NCBI GenBank assembly: GCA_033557465.1
Contig: CM066033.1
Span: forward strand, 703,547,637-703,611,636
Direction of reading: 5' to 3'
From: Ichthyophis bannanicus
Taxonomy: Eukaryota > Chordata > Amphibia > Gymnophiona > Ichthyophiidae
DNA length: 64,000 bases
Shown here: positions 23,804-33,620 of the stretch, piece after piece
How positions within the stretch are numbered: position 1 is the stretch's first letter
Layout of the letters: the number at the start of each line of letters is the position of its first letter
The notes under the pieces: model-generated
Database searches by the model: none
Told to the model about the DNA's origin: nothing
What the model saw: the letters and a program-made list of their open reading frames with translations, nothing else
Position numbers and translations under genes: made by a program

Positions 23804-24260
23804 CAGGGGTGGCCCAAGGGTTCTTGCCATTCTAGGCAGGCCCGATGTGCTGCCCCATTGGAAACCTCCACCACCGCATGCCATCATTGTGCCACCCCCG
23901 ACATCCAGCCTCTCACCTAGGGCTAATGGGCAGCATGGCGACCACCTCTTTGAAGCCGAAGCAGATCTTAAAGTGCATGCGTACGCTCATAGCCTGGCAC
24001 CCCTGCCTCTTCTGACTTACTGTCAGAGGGGACAGGAAAGGCAGGACACAAGTGCATGCACATGCATGCTTTAAAGACGGCTGTGGCCTCAAAGAGGTGA
24101 TAGCCATGCTGCCTATCAACATGCTGGATATCAGGGGTGGTGTGGCGACAGCATGTGGTGTGTGGGGGCAGCACATCAGGATTGTCTAGGGCTGAGCCAT
24201 CCATCACAGTCTGCTGCCCTAAGTGACTGCCTAGTTCGCCTAGTGGATGGGCCGGCCCTG
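23804..24260. mobile_element. Foldback hAT element with 8-bp duplication
   Basis: It starts CAGGGGTGGCCCAAGG and ends, inverted, with CAGGGCCGGCCCATCC. The flanks are GACAGATG (23796-23803) and GACAGATC (24261-24268), a one-mismatch eight-base target duplication typical of hAT. The two halves are long imperfect inverses of each other (gtgcatgc-rich arms meeting near 24025), so the 457-bp single strand could fold into one long hairpin. It is non-coding. Confidence 0.82.
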
Positions 24261-24486
24261 GACAGATCCCTTCTTCCAAATGACTTGCAGCATCCATTGG
24301 TCCAGCTGCACAACTTCACATGAGCGAGATTTATGATACAGTGGGAAGGAAAAAGGGGAATGATAGCTGTTGTGGAACAAAGGAAAACAAGTGTTTTTTC
24401 CCTATATCTAGATGGTAATGCCAGGTGGGAATTAGTACCCCGAATTATCTATATGGCCCTCTGATACCTTGCACAAAATGCTAGAA

Positions 24487-24890
24487 GGGGCCCTTTTACA
24501 AAGTGTGCTAAACTGATAACACATGCTTTAGTACACGACACATGGGTTACTGTGTGCTAATTTCTGTGATAACTGCACACTGCACAATGAGGTGGGGAAT
24601 GGGAGGATTAGGGGTGAAGAGTGGGCATGGAGAGCACATTGCAGTTAGTGAGAGGGTACACTGTCAATGCTGCAATTCATGCGGGTGCACTTAAGGTTAC
24701 CCCACTGGATGGTGTTTAGTGCATCCACGTTAACTGTGCATGCTGCTGCCGCATGTCAGGGTACTTTTCTGTGTGGTAATATCTAGGAATATGCTGGGCA
24801 TATTTCCAACAGCTAGTACATGACTTTTGCACTTACCGCATGTTGATTTTCACGCAAAGCAAACTTACCGCATCGTAGTGAAAGGAACCC
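24487..24890. mobile_element. Palindromic MITE, long form
   Basis: It starts GGGGCCCTTTTACAAAGTGT and ends with the worn inverse GTAGTGAAAGGAACCC. The interior has gctaa/ttagt inversions like the copy at 1935. It is about 404 bp and non-coding; the target duplication is unclear. Confidence 0.6.
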
Positions 24891-25704
24891 AGAAGGTTCT
24901 TTGTTTTATTTGAGCAGTTATGCTTCATGAAGATTAATACCTCACTTGTTGAAACATATTCTGGTACTGTTTATAAGTCTATAGTTGCATAAGTTAATTA
25001 AATTTTGTACATTCTGTTAGCCAGTCCTGTTCATAGTCATACTTTTTTTTTGGGAGGGAAGAGAAGGAAATCCCACATGCTAACACCCTTCTTTTATTAA
25101 TTATTTAATTAATTTAATATGATTTCATATATCGCTATAAGGGATGCCATCTAAGCATTTGCAAACTTCAGTAATTAACATAGAAAGAAACATAAAATAA
25201 ATGCCTATAACCTAAGACAGGACAAATTCAAGAAAGAGAAGTACCGGGCAACATGAAGGTAAAAATGACTGTCACTTTCCCAAGTGGAAGCACTAAGCAC
25301 CAAGTATTCAGGCACCAACGGAGTCCACCTAAGAGGGAACTCTTGCCAAGTTGGTCCTGGTCCTAGGGACGATTTAGCAAGGTGACTGGGCACTGGGGCA
25401 TTATGTTTTGTATTTTCTAGAAATGTCAGCTCTCGCTGTGATCTACATTATCTATTCTATTTGGACCTGACAAAGGGAGCGTTAACTCCCAAAGCTAGTC
25501 AAGAAATGTACTGAGTTAATCCAATAAATAAAGTATCACCTTATATTATTTGTTTTGTTAACCGTTATTGCAGTACCTTCAGTAGCGCTGAAGGAACTGC
25601 ACGTGGCTGCTAAGACTCAGGCTGGGAACTGCTGATGCATGCATGAGGCAACTTTGCTCTTCAGAATACAAAGCATAGAGGAATACTTCCAAGTCTTTAC
25701 TGAC
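24891..25704. other. Intron, no recognised feature
   Basis: AT-rich sequence with no motif-bearing frame. An L2-like tail fragment may lie near 25095-25140 (attatttaattaatttaata), which I do not call. Confidence 0.4.
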
Positions 25705-26061
25705 CACCAGGTTTCCGATGACCATCACCATCATGAAAACTATCAAGCACATGGCCTGCCCTGCCACTTCCATGCAGTCCCACATTGTTTCAATCCACTC
25801 GCCGCACAGCACTCGGAAGACAATGAGGAAGGAATGGAAGAAGTCATTCATGTGCCAGCGTGGGAGTTCACACTCGCTGTTGATCTTGCACACACAGTCC
25901 TTGTAGTTCTTCCCAAAGAGCTGCATGCCCACCACAGCAAAGATGAAGACAATGATGGCCAACACCAAAGTCAGGTTTCCTAAGGCACCCACAGAATTTC
26001 CGATGATCTTAATCAGCATGTTCAGTGTTGGCCAGGACTTTGCCAGCTTGAAGACCCTCAA
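25705..26061 (-). CDS. SCN8A: SCN8A exon: domain II S4-S6 with pore loop
   Basis: A 119-codon, phase 0 exon encodes the end of S4 ([10 protein letters not shown]), the S4-S5 linker, S5, the extracellular turret, the re-entrant pore loop and most of S6. The pore loop [13 protein letters not shown] holds the glutamate that supplies E of the DEKA sodium-selectivity ring; its codon is at about 25798-25800. Residues in this loop known to influence tetrodotoxin binding look like the sensitive form, so nothing here suggests domain II resistance. The exon ends at GNLV. The acceptor ends in aag. The in-frame donor is GTCAGT, a weak match, with a stronger-looking GTAAAG four bases further on that would shift the frame. 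Confidence 0.95.
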
Positions 26062-26714
26062 CTTGTGGAGTAAAAAAATATATATATATTACATAGCAGC
26101 ATGGCTCTTTTGATTGAATAAAGATAATTATCCATCACCCTTAGCGTTCTTTCACATTTCCCAAAAACCTACTATAAATTCAGGGTTTTTTGTTATTTTT
26201 TTAAAATATCCTTAGAACCACTGAATTAACAGTAGCTAAGAATACGTCTAGTTTACCTTTAAATACCCTTGTGGATTACACGTCATTTCAACCTGGCTAA
26301 AGATTAAATCCAGAGGTACATCACCGGGACTGTAATTAATGTCTCTCCCTGGATTTCAAAGCAAAGATTGCTCTAATTGGTTTTAACTTCTGCCTTCTAG
26401 TTCTAACAGTTTGATGAATGACCCTATGGAGTGAATGCTCTGTGGAAGGAGGGATGCCTATCTGCAGAAGGAAAGCCTTACATGGAGGGCTCGGCAGTGC
26501 TCAGTAAGGATTGGGAAGGAGGACACATCCAGCAGGGTTCAAGGGAAGAGGAAACTCCACTGCTAACTGGCCCAAGGTGAAAAGAATGGGTAGCACAGGA
26601 GATGTTGGCTAAGGTGAACATGAGTCGGGCTGATTCTATATAGCGCATGTGGGACAATGTGTATACAAAACTTGCTTAAGTCCTTAAGGGTGCATATAAG
26701 TCCTAGCACACATA
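26062..26714. other. Intron, no recognised feature
   Basis: Next to the exon acceptor is an alternating AT stretch (26080-26091). The rest has no recognised feature up to the Tc1-like end at 26715. Confidence 0.45.
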
Positions 26715-26892
26715 CAGTTGAGGTCAACATTATTGGCACCCTTGCAGTTCTACCCCTTAATGTCTGATATCTCCTAAAAAAAAAGTGGCCAGTGAAATGG
26801 CTTTGGGCTATATATGCACACATTTGACACAAAGAATCACATAAAACAAGACCAATTAAAAATGGAAATAGTAGGAAATGGGACATTGTCAA

Positions 26893-26904
26893 GACATGAT
26901 TACT
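26893..26904. repeat. Target-site duplication, left
   Basis: GACATGATTACT precedes the Penelope-like insertion and is repeated exactly at 30439-30450. Removing the insertion and one copy restores a continuous Tc1-like sequence. Confidence 0.88.
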
Positions 26905-27183
26905 AAATTTTAACAAAAAGTAGGCGTATATCCAATTGTGGATTCAATTATCAAAACATTTGCTGTTAAATACCATCAGAATATTCTTTATAGAGAAAGG
27001 TCTCAGCATTAAACGGGCCCGTGTATTCTGTGACATATAAATCACTAACACCGATTCTCACATGCCCCAGTCACATCAACGACCTTCTCTATAAAAACCC
27101 CAAATAGGTCCAGGAATACCGCATAAAAACAAACTTAATTTGAAAGCAACGTCGTTTGACATGGTCATTCCAACCCCAACGCC

Positions 27184-27246
27184 TCACAACAAGCGCTTAC
27201 AAGCATTTTGCATATCTTCTCGCTTCTTCAGGGGGACACTAGTACT
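27184..27246 (-). ncRNA. Hammerhead-like relic, inverted arm
   Basis: This is the same sequence as at 30050-30110, on the minus strand in the other Penelope arm, with the same CTGAAGA core and AAAA at the GAAA position. Confidence 0.42.
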
Positions 27247-27545
27247 AAAAATAAAAACATACAGCAAACAAAATATGAAATAACACCATCCGACAAACCT
27301 ACATTCCAACACTTAAAAACCCACTACTTACCCAAAACAAGCCTAGGTACCACAGGCAAATAACCAGCTGTAGAACTCACAAATCAGCTTCAAAACGTAC
27401 GTGCATGTCCCAGACTTCACATCACAGCATTTTATAAACCTCCTAACCTATCACATCCTCAACCCAATAAAGACAGCCCTTTCACGCCCTACTAAACTTT
27501 CACCTATCTACTTAAATTCAGTTTGAGCATTAAGCCCATCGGGGA

Positions 27546-27905
27546 TCACAGTACAAACCGTATAAATCCACCTCTGCTCACAAGCCACCAAGGTCTGTTC
27601 CCGAGTTGACCCCCTCGACCCACCATCACCTGATCAAGACAAAAACACCGCAAATCCGAAAACAGATGACCCTTTTCATGACAATGCATCACAACAGGGG
27701 CTTCAAATACCTTACATGCAATCCTACTTTTATGTTCCAAAATGCGCTTCTTAAATGGTCTACTAGTTTTTCCAATATGTAATAATTCACAAGGACATAG
27801 AATCCCGTATACTACGGAACAGGAATCACAAGATGTATATTTTTTCAGTTGGAAAAGTTCTTCTCGATACTTAAATTGAGAAATCACCATGGAAACCCCA
27901 CATAT
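27546..27905 (-). pseudogene. Penelope GIY-YIG segment, inverted arm
   Basis: The minus strand reads SVVYGILCPCELLHIGKTSR, then PFKKRILEHKSRIACKVFEA, ending near QLGNRPWWLVSRG. YGI and HIGKT are the two halves of the GIY-YIG motif, followed by the conserved arginine (KKRILEH). In Penelope-like elements this nuclease nicks the target for reverse transcription. This arm contains only the C-terminal part. An apparent 155-codon frame begins at 28013 on the other side of the palindrome junction, so its first 38 residues are antisense of the other arm and not real protein. Confidence 0.8.
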
Positions 27906-29745
27906 TAGATCTAGGGGATATCCTGAGAGGGTTATCCAGAAGGCCTTTAAACGAGCTTCGTTTAGTAATAGGGCTCTGCTTTTGACCCCTCGAGATAAGT
28001 CTGATGATAACAAGTGTGATCAGGTAAATTTAATTTTTGAATATTCTCCGTTAAATTCTCAAGTTCAGCGTATTATCAAGAGGCATGTGAAGGTGATTAA
28101 TACAGTTCCGGGTCTTGAGAAGAAAAAAATTAGATGCGTGTGGAAACGACAACGTAATTTGCGGGACTTTTTATGTCCTTCGATATTGCGTTCTCTGCAT
28201 AGCCCTAATCCTGATAAGGGTCATAGAGTGTGTGGAAATTGTTCAATATGTGGGGTTTCCATGGTGATTTCTCAATTTAAGTATAGAGAAAAACTTTTCC
28301 AACTGAAAAAATATACGTCTTGTGATGCCTGTTCCGTAGTATACGGGATTCTATGTCCTTGTGAATTATTATATACAGTCAAACCTCGGTTTTCATATGC
28401 CCCAGTTTTCGTATGCTTCAGTTTTCAACGTCTTTTTTTCATTGAGATTTTGTCCTGGTTCTCGTACATCTGCTCGGTTTTCGTACAATTTTAAAATGGT
28501 CTGTTCCAGGGGGGGTCGTTCAGTAAAGTACAGTACTTAGCTTGTTTTTGCGATCCAGACCTCTTTGCTTTCAGCGATCCTTTGAGAAATACAGTAGCAA
28601 GAATCAAGGAGTGAGAGTGTGGCTGATCTGATGCTTCCGACATGCTCAATTAGAGGACTCCCTGCTGGGACTCCCTGCTGATGGTGAAACTTTGATGGGT
28701 CTTCCAAACATGCCAGTCCTGATGGGTCTTCCAAACTTGCGGCTGAGCATTTCTTCCAGCTTGCAATTTGCTTTTGAGATGGAATCGGAGGCGGGTGAGA
28801 GAGTCGGAGATCAGATTACAGTGCTGTATTTGTGTGTGTGTGTGTGTGTGTGCTGTCCTGTGACGATCGGGCAGGTGAGAGAAGTGACAGGAACTGTTCT
28901 ACTGCCTGGCTGAGACTTCAGGGGCCCGTGCTGCTGCAGCCATTGCCACATGGCTCTGGAACGCATGCTCAGCTCTGCGTTCCAGGTTGCCTGAGTGGGA
29001 GAGTGGTGTTTCCGGTGGCTGTGGCTGGTGCCTTTACTGGAGGCTTTTTTTTTGTGGATCCTTCTTGTTTTTTTCTCTCTCTTTAAATTCCTGTGCCAGT
29101 AAAAGACAAAGAAGGGAAGTAACCCCGGATAGGGCCTTGATACCTGAGGTCCTTATGGAGGGGAATTCACCTTCCAAACAATAACCTCTCCTCCTCCCTC
29201 TCCCCTCCTCATCGTCTTCCATATGCCAACAAGAGTCTTCAATAAAGGTAAAAGTGATGTTAAATGTTCATTTATCCATTTCATTAGTCATTTATATTTA
29301 TTTCTCATTGTTTTCTGTATGAAAAATATAGTTATTCTCTATAAAATGTATTTTTTGTGAATATTTTTGGGTGTCTGGAACGGATTAATTGGATTTACAT
29401 TATTTCTTATGGGAAATATTGCTTCAGTTTTCATACATTTCGGTTTTAGTCAGACTTTTTTGAACGGATTAATCATGAAAACCGAGGTTTGACTGTATTG
29501 GAAAAACTAGTAGACCATTTAAGAAGCGCATTTTGGAACATAAAAGTAGGATTGCATGTAAGGTATTTGAAGCCCCTATTGTGATGCATTGTCATGAAAA
29601 GGGTCATCTGTTTTCGGATTTGCGGTATTTTTGTTTTGATCAGGTGATGGTGGGTTGTGGGGGTTCGAACTCGGGAACAGACCTTGGTGGCTTCCAAGCA
29701 GAGGTTGATTTATACGGTTTGTACTGTGATCCCCGATGGGCTTAA
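27906..29745 (+). pseudogene. Penelope ORF C-terminus, broken by a mariner-like element
   Basis: The plus-strand frame starts inside the ORF with SRGYPERVIQKAFKRASF, continues through a connector region (RNLRDFLCP, CGNCSICG) and reaches SVVYGILCPCELL. There the element at 28376-29495 interrupts it. The frame resumes at 29498 with IGKTSR-type text and PIVMHCHEKGHLFSDL and ends near 29745. RGYP and the cysteine pairs before GIY-YIG are typical of the region between reverse transcriptase and nuclease in Penelope-like elements. The reverse transcriptase domain itself is absent. Confidence 0.78.
28376..29495. mobile_element. Mariner/Tigger-type non-autonomous element
   Basis: Ends CAGTCAAACCTCGGTTTTCA and its near-exact inverse, with TA at 28374-28375 and 29496-29497. 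Subterminal copies of the gttttcgtatg motif repeat. It is 1,120 bp with no transposase frame and contains a (TG)11 run at 28831-28852. It lies within the GIY-YIG codons of the plus-strand Penelope arm, so it is the youngest layer of this nest. Confidence 0.85.
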
Positions 29746-30049
29746 TGCTCAGATTGAATGGGGGCGCTGTATTTAAGTAGATAGGTGACAGTTTAGTAGG
29801 GCATGAAAGGGCTGTCTTGGGTTGAGGATGTCATAGGTTAGGAGGTTTATAAAATGCTGTGATGTGAAGTCTGGTGCATGCACATACGTTTGAAGCTGAT
29901 TTGTGAGTTCTACAGCTGGTTATTTGCGTGTGGTACCTAGGCTAGTTTTGGGTAAGTAGTGGGTTTTTAAGTGTTGGAATGTAGGTTTGTCAGATGGTGT
30001 TATTTCATATTTTGTTTGCTGTATGTTTTTATTTTTAGTACTAGTGTCC

Positions 30050-30110
30050 CCCTGAAGAAGCGAGAAGATATGCAAAATGCTTGTAAGCGCTTGTTGTGAG
30101 GCGTTGGGGT
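30050..30110 (+). ncRNA. Hammerhead-ribozyme-like relic in Penelope arm
   Basis: After a CCCCC stretch comes the core CTGAAGA (matches CTGANGA), a short stem II region, AAAA where GAAA is expected, a small tgc/gcg stem, and downstream GTTGGGG that could pair with the leading C run. Hammerhead ribozymes are known in the terminal repeats of Penelope-like elements. The position-12 G is A here and the cleavage UH is damaged, so activity is unlikely. The inverse copy is at about 27184-27246. Confidence 0.45.
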
Positions 30111-30438
30111 TGGAATGACCGTGTCAAACGACATTGTTTTCAAGATAAGTTTGTTTTTATGCGGTATTCCTGGACCTATTTGGGGTTTTTATAGAGAAGG
30201 TCGTTGATGTGACTGGGGCATTTGAGAATCGGTGTTAGTGCTTTATATGTCACAGAATACACTGGCCCGTTTAATGCTGAGACCTTTCTCTGTAAAGAAT
30301 ATTCTGATGGTATTTAACAGCAAATGTTTTGATAATTGAATCCACAATTGGATATACGCCTACTTTTTGTTAAAATTGAGTGTTTTTTTACTTTATTGAT
30401 TTAAGACACTCTAGTAGTGACCAGAGTAATTTTTGAAG

Positions 30439-30450
30439 GACATGATTACT
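30439..30450. repeat. Target-site duplication, right
   Basis: Exact 12-base repeat of 26893-26904, immediately before the Tc1-like sequence resumes. Confidence 0.88.
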
Positions 30451-30980
30451 GGCACCCTTACAAACAATTCAAATCAGTTTGAACAGAAGAACCACATTCC
30501 CATGGCAGTAAAATTAGACACACCTGTGATCAACTGTCAGTACTCACATGACTTGAATCAACCAATGAATGATGGCTTTAATGTTTAAAATGGCCACATT
30601 CACTCTCTGTTCCATTTTCACCAAACATCAAACTTTAAAGAGGTACAAGGCCATCTCCAAAGTCCCTGGGATTACTGTATCTATGATTAGCAATGTTATT
30701 AAGAGGTTTTCTGATCTTGGAACTGTCAAGAACCTCCCAGGACGTGGTGAGAAGAGGAAAGTTAATCCAAGAAGTCTTCAAAGGTTAGTGCTGGAAAAAC
30801 ACCACCTACAACAGTCAAAGAGCTTAAGGCTGACCTGGAACTATCTGGAGTGGTGGTTTCAACCAGCACCATATGCCATACATCAAACAAAGAAGGCCTT
30901 CATAGGTGAAGACCAAGGACGGCCCCACTACTCAAAGACAGACATAAAAAGGCATGCCTGATCTTTGCCCAAATCTTGTG

Positions 30981-31235
30981 AACCCCCCCCCCCCCCACTC
31001 CACTTTCAATTTACGATTAATCATGAAAGGACAGGCAGGTAAGATGAGAGAATAGTTCTTATTACACTTAGAGCAAAGATGGATTTTTTAAATCTGAATA
31101 CTATCTGGCCGGCAGGTATGAACTCACAAATTGAATGGAGTGCTTGTTAACCATCTATGTAAATGGAAGTTTGTTCTCTTTAGGTACTAGGGAATGCTGG
31201 GTATTGTGGTTCTTTCGGGGCTGATTGCTTATTGG
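30981..31235. other. Intron, poly-C run then no recognised feature
   Basis: A run of 14 C at 30983-30996 marks the edge of the Tc1-like copy. Nothing further is recognised. Confidence 0.45.
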
Positions 31236-31930
31236 GTGGAATCAGTGTTATCTAGAGTGCCGGCACTGGCCTTTGTTGAAGGGTCCCATGGAGATCAGTT
31301 ATAGTGAATAATCTGGAGTGTATGGTTTTGCGAGAGAAGATTAAGTAAGAGGTATGTCTAGGGTGAGAGGTTATGTTATGGATTAGTGCTTGTGAATTAT
31401 GTTCTATAGAGTTCTGTCTTGAGTGTAAAATTATATAAGAAATGCAAATAAATGTAGAGTTGATTTTGTAGTGCCTTCCTTCCAACAGTACCAATGAAGC
31501 TTTACTTTTTGACCCCCTGAAGAAGCAAGTGGCAAAACGCCTTGGACGGCGTCACATGCGGTGTTGGGGCAATTGAGACTCAGAGAGAAGTGCGATTTGC
31601 ACTTTTTAGCAGATATCATACATTCCGTGAGTGAAATGGGTGGAATTAATGTTATACGAAGAAAATATATGAATATAGAGTATTATTAATACATGATCTG
31701 TGGAATCAAAGGCACATGTTGGAAAAGGTTTTCTGAAGCAGATGGGGTATTTTTGTGTTGGTGATATTTTCTGGAGGAATTTGAGGGCCATTAATGTGTT
31801 GGCTATAGCATTTAGCAAACAGTGCATTAAGTTGTGATTAAAAGACTTTTGCTGACGATCTGAGGATCTCACCCCCCTTTATTTTTAATTTACAGAACTC
31901 TTATGTTTGTGGAATGAATTTCGTCTTGAT
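31236..31930 (+). mobile_element. Solitary Penelope-type terminal repeat (candidate)
   Basis: This non-coding segment contains the hammerhead-like motif at 31513 and a layout like the 3' region of the complete insertion nearby (ccccctgaagaagc, ggcaaaacgcc, gtgttggggcaattg). No open frame is present. The limits are approximate and the call depends on the ribozyme-like block. Confidence 0.4.
31512..31576 (+). ncRNA. Hammerhead-ribozyme-like motif, best-formed copy
   Basis: The core CTGAAGA is at 31517-31523. Stem II is agc..ggc (31524-31533). AAAA (31534-31537) stands where GAAA is expected. Stem III is a perfect 4-bp CGCC/GGCG with a six-base loop (31538-31551), followed by TC (31552-31553), the correct UH cleavage position. 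CCCC before the core can pair with GGGG at 31573-31576 as an outer stem I. All elements are in the right order; the only core mismatch seen is A for G12, which in studied hammerheads is the general base, so self-cleavage is doubtful. Confidence 0.5.
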
Positions 31931-32601
<671 letters not shown>

Positions 32602-32791
32602 TCATAATGATTGAAGTCCTATCTGGATGCCTGACTTTCAGCTTTGGGAGAGCTGTGACAAATGACATCACCCATCACTGACCAACAAAGGTTGACAACA
32701 TATGCCCCAGTGAGCATTTGCGACCCAGGTGCCCTGTTACATAATTATTCTCCTTTTGTTATAATGAAAAGATAAGTTTAATAGTTCTCAC

Positions 32792-33030
32792 CAGGTTTCC
32801 CACATATAACACATTTTCAAAATGTGGTGTCATGGGATAGTGCTCCATAGCCATGAACAGAGTGTTCAGGACAATGCAGATGGTGATGGTCAAGTCCACA
32901 AAGGGGTCCATGACAATCATGTTCACAATCTCCTTCAGCCTCAGCCAAAAAGGACAGCACTCCCAGATCAAGAAGGTGTTTGAAAACTTGTACCAGCAAG
33001 GGGGGCATTTCCTCTGTGATTCTTCAAGTT
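32792..33030 (-). CDS. SCN8A: SCN8A exon: linker end and domain II S1
   Basis: A 239-nt exon completes the I-II linker ([16 protein letters not shown]) and runs into domain II. Residues [20 protein letters not shown] form transmembrane helix S1 of the second voltage-sensor module, and the exon ends at VGNL at the start of S2. The acceptor is ctgcag and the donor is gtgaga. The length equals the usual 239-nt exon at this position in vertebrate SCN genes, as I recall it. The intron to the next coding exon is only 217 nt. No odd substitutions are seen in S1. Confidence 0.95.
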
Positions 33031-33189
33031 CTGCAGTCAAAAACAGCCACATCAGTTTCCACTGTCTCTCAGCTCTTCAGCAAACAAACGCTCTCAAAAA
33101 CATGTGTCTAGAGCCACTGAATATGCACACTGAGAATCTGGGCCACAGCCCTATGAGTCACCCATAGATGGCTGTCCTGAATGCTCTAT

Positions 33190-33390
33190 CCTGTACTTAT
33201 CCTTTTTAAGTTTTATCTGCCACTTTGCTCATTTGCCTAAAGCATCTTTCTCTATATGATCGGTGAGTTCCTGTGGTACACTCAATGTGACACAATTTGA
33301 TGCAATCTACAAAACAAGTGGTTATAGCTGCCTATTCCTTATTCTGTATCAAGCACTGATCCCTGTGGGACCCTCCTCTTCTCATCTTAT
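33190..33390 (-). mobile_element. CR1 LINE fragment, short
   Basis: The plus strand shows worn inverse CR1 text, ending gcactgatccctgtgggacc, which matches the EPQGSVLDT-type region of reverse transcriptase on the minus strand. It is about 200 bp and heavily decayed. Confidence 0.5.
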
Positions 33391-33419
33391 TCTAAATGGC
33401 ATATGTGTGATAAAATATT

Positions 33420-33620
33420 TATTGATTTAGCTGTTTTTAGAATCACTATCTCAGAGTCGAAGTGGTTTACAGGATAACTAGAAATTTATAAAATTACATA
33501 GAATACACAATAGAATAGAACACACAAAACTGACAACTTCTAATGTTGTATAAACATAAATAATAATATTACATATAACACACAAGAATGAAAACTTCTA
33601 ATGTTACATAGAGTCAGGAG
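33420..33620 (-). mobile_element. LINE 3' tail with internal duplication
   Basis: It begins tatttattgattta, the inverse of an A-rich LINE tail, followed by gaagtggtttacag as in L2-type 3' ends. The block aacacacaa..acttctaatgtt occurs twice, near 33520 and 33578. Confidence 0.45.

Larger units (their letters stand above)
26905..30438 (+). mobile_element. Penelope-like element with inverted 1-kb arms
   Basis: The insertion consists of a minus-oriented 3' end (26905-27905) joined head to head with a longer plus-oriented 3' end (27906-30438). The two arms are inverse copies of about 1 kb: 26911-27905 against 28245-28375 plus 29498-30378. Both contain the GIY-YIG nuclease segment typical of Penelope-like retroelements and the whole 3' untranslated region. 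The plus arm has an extra 60-base tail (30379-30438) absent from the minus arm. Inverted flanking repeats and a one-sided extension are established features of this class. The reverse transcriptase core is missing. A 12-base target duplication flanks the unit. Confidence 0.85.
26715..30980 (+). mobile_element. Tc1-like transposon, split by a Penelope-like element
   Basis: The left end, TA then CAGTTGAGGTCAACATTATT followed by GGCACCC, is a Tc1-type terminus. The element runs to 26904, is interrupted by 3.5 kb, and resumes at 30451 with GGCACCCTTACAAAC. From 30569 its transposase start is readable: a paired-like DNA-binding domain (ISKVPGITVSMISNVIKRFS) and a GRGEKRK hook. The frame breaks afterwards and the copy ends near 30980, before the catalytic domain, so it is a 3'-truncated relic. 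Confidence 0.8.

Noticed and set aside
25639..25983. Plus-strand open frame of 114 codons
   Set aside because: It is the reverse complement of the SCN8A pore exon and its histidine-rich text follows from the antisense of conserved codons.
27735..27815. GIY-YIG motif as a possible bacterial or intron-encoded nuclease
   Set aside because: The surrounding RGYP, cysteine-pair and KKRILEH text, the inverted repeats and the target duplication all fit a Penelope-like retroelement.
27546..28013. A 155-codon minus-strand frame that looks like one Penelope protein
   Set aside because: Its first 38 codons lie across the palindrome junction and are antisense of the other arm. Only the part below 27905 is genuine element sequence.
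30569..30961. Paired-like domain frame as a possible host transcription factor
   Set aside because: It is contiguous with a Tc1-type terminus once the Penelope insertion is removed and is followed by frame breaks, so it is the N-terminus of a Tc1-like transposase.
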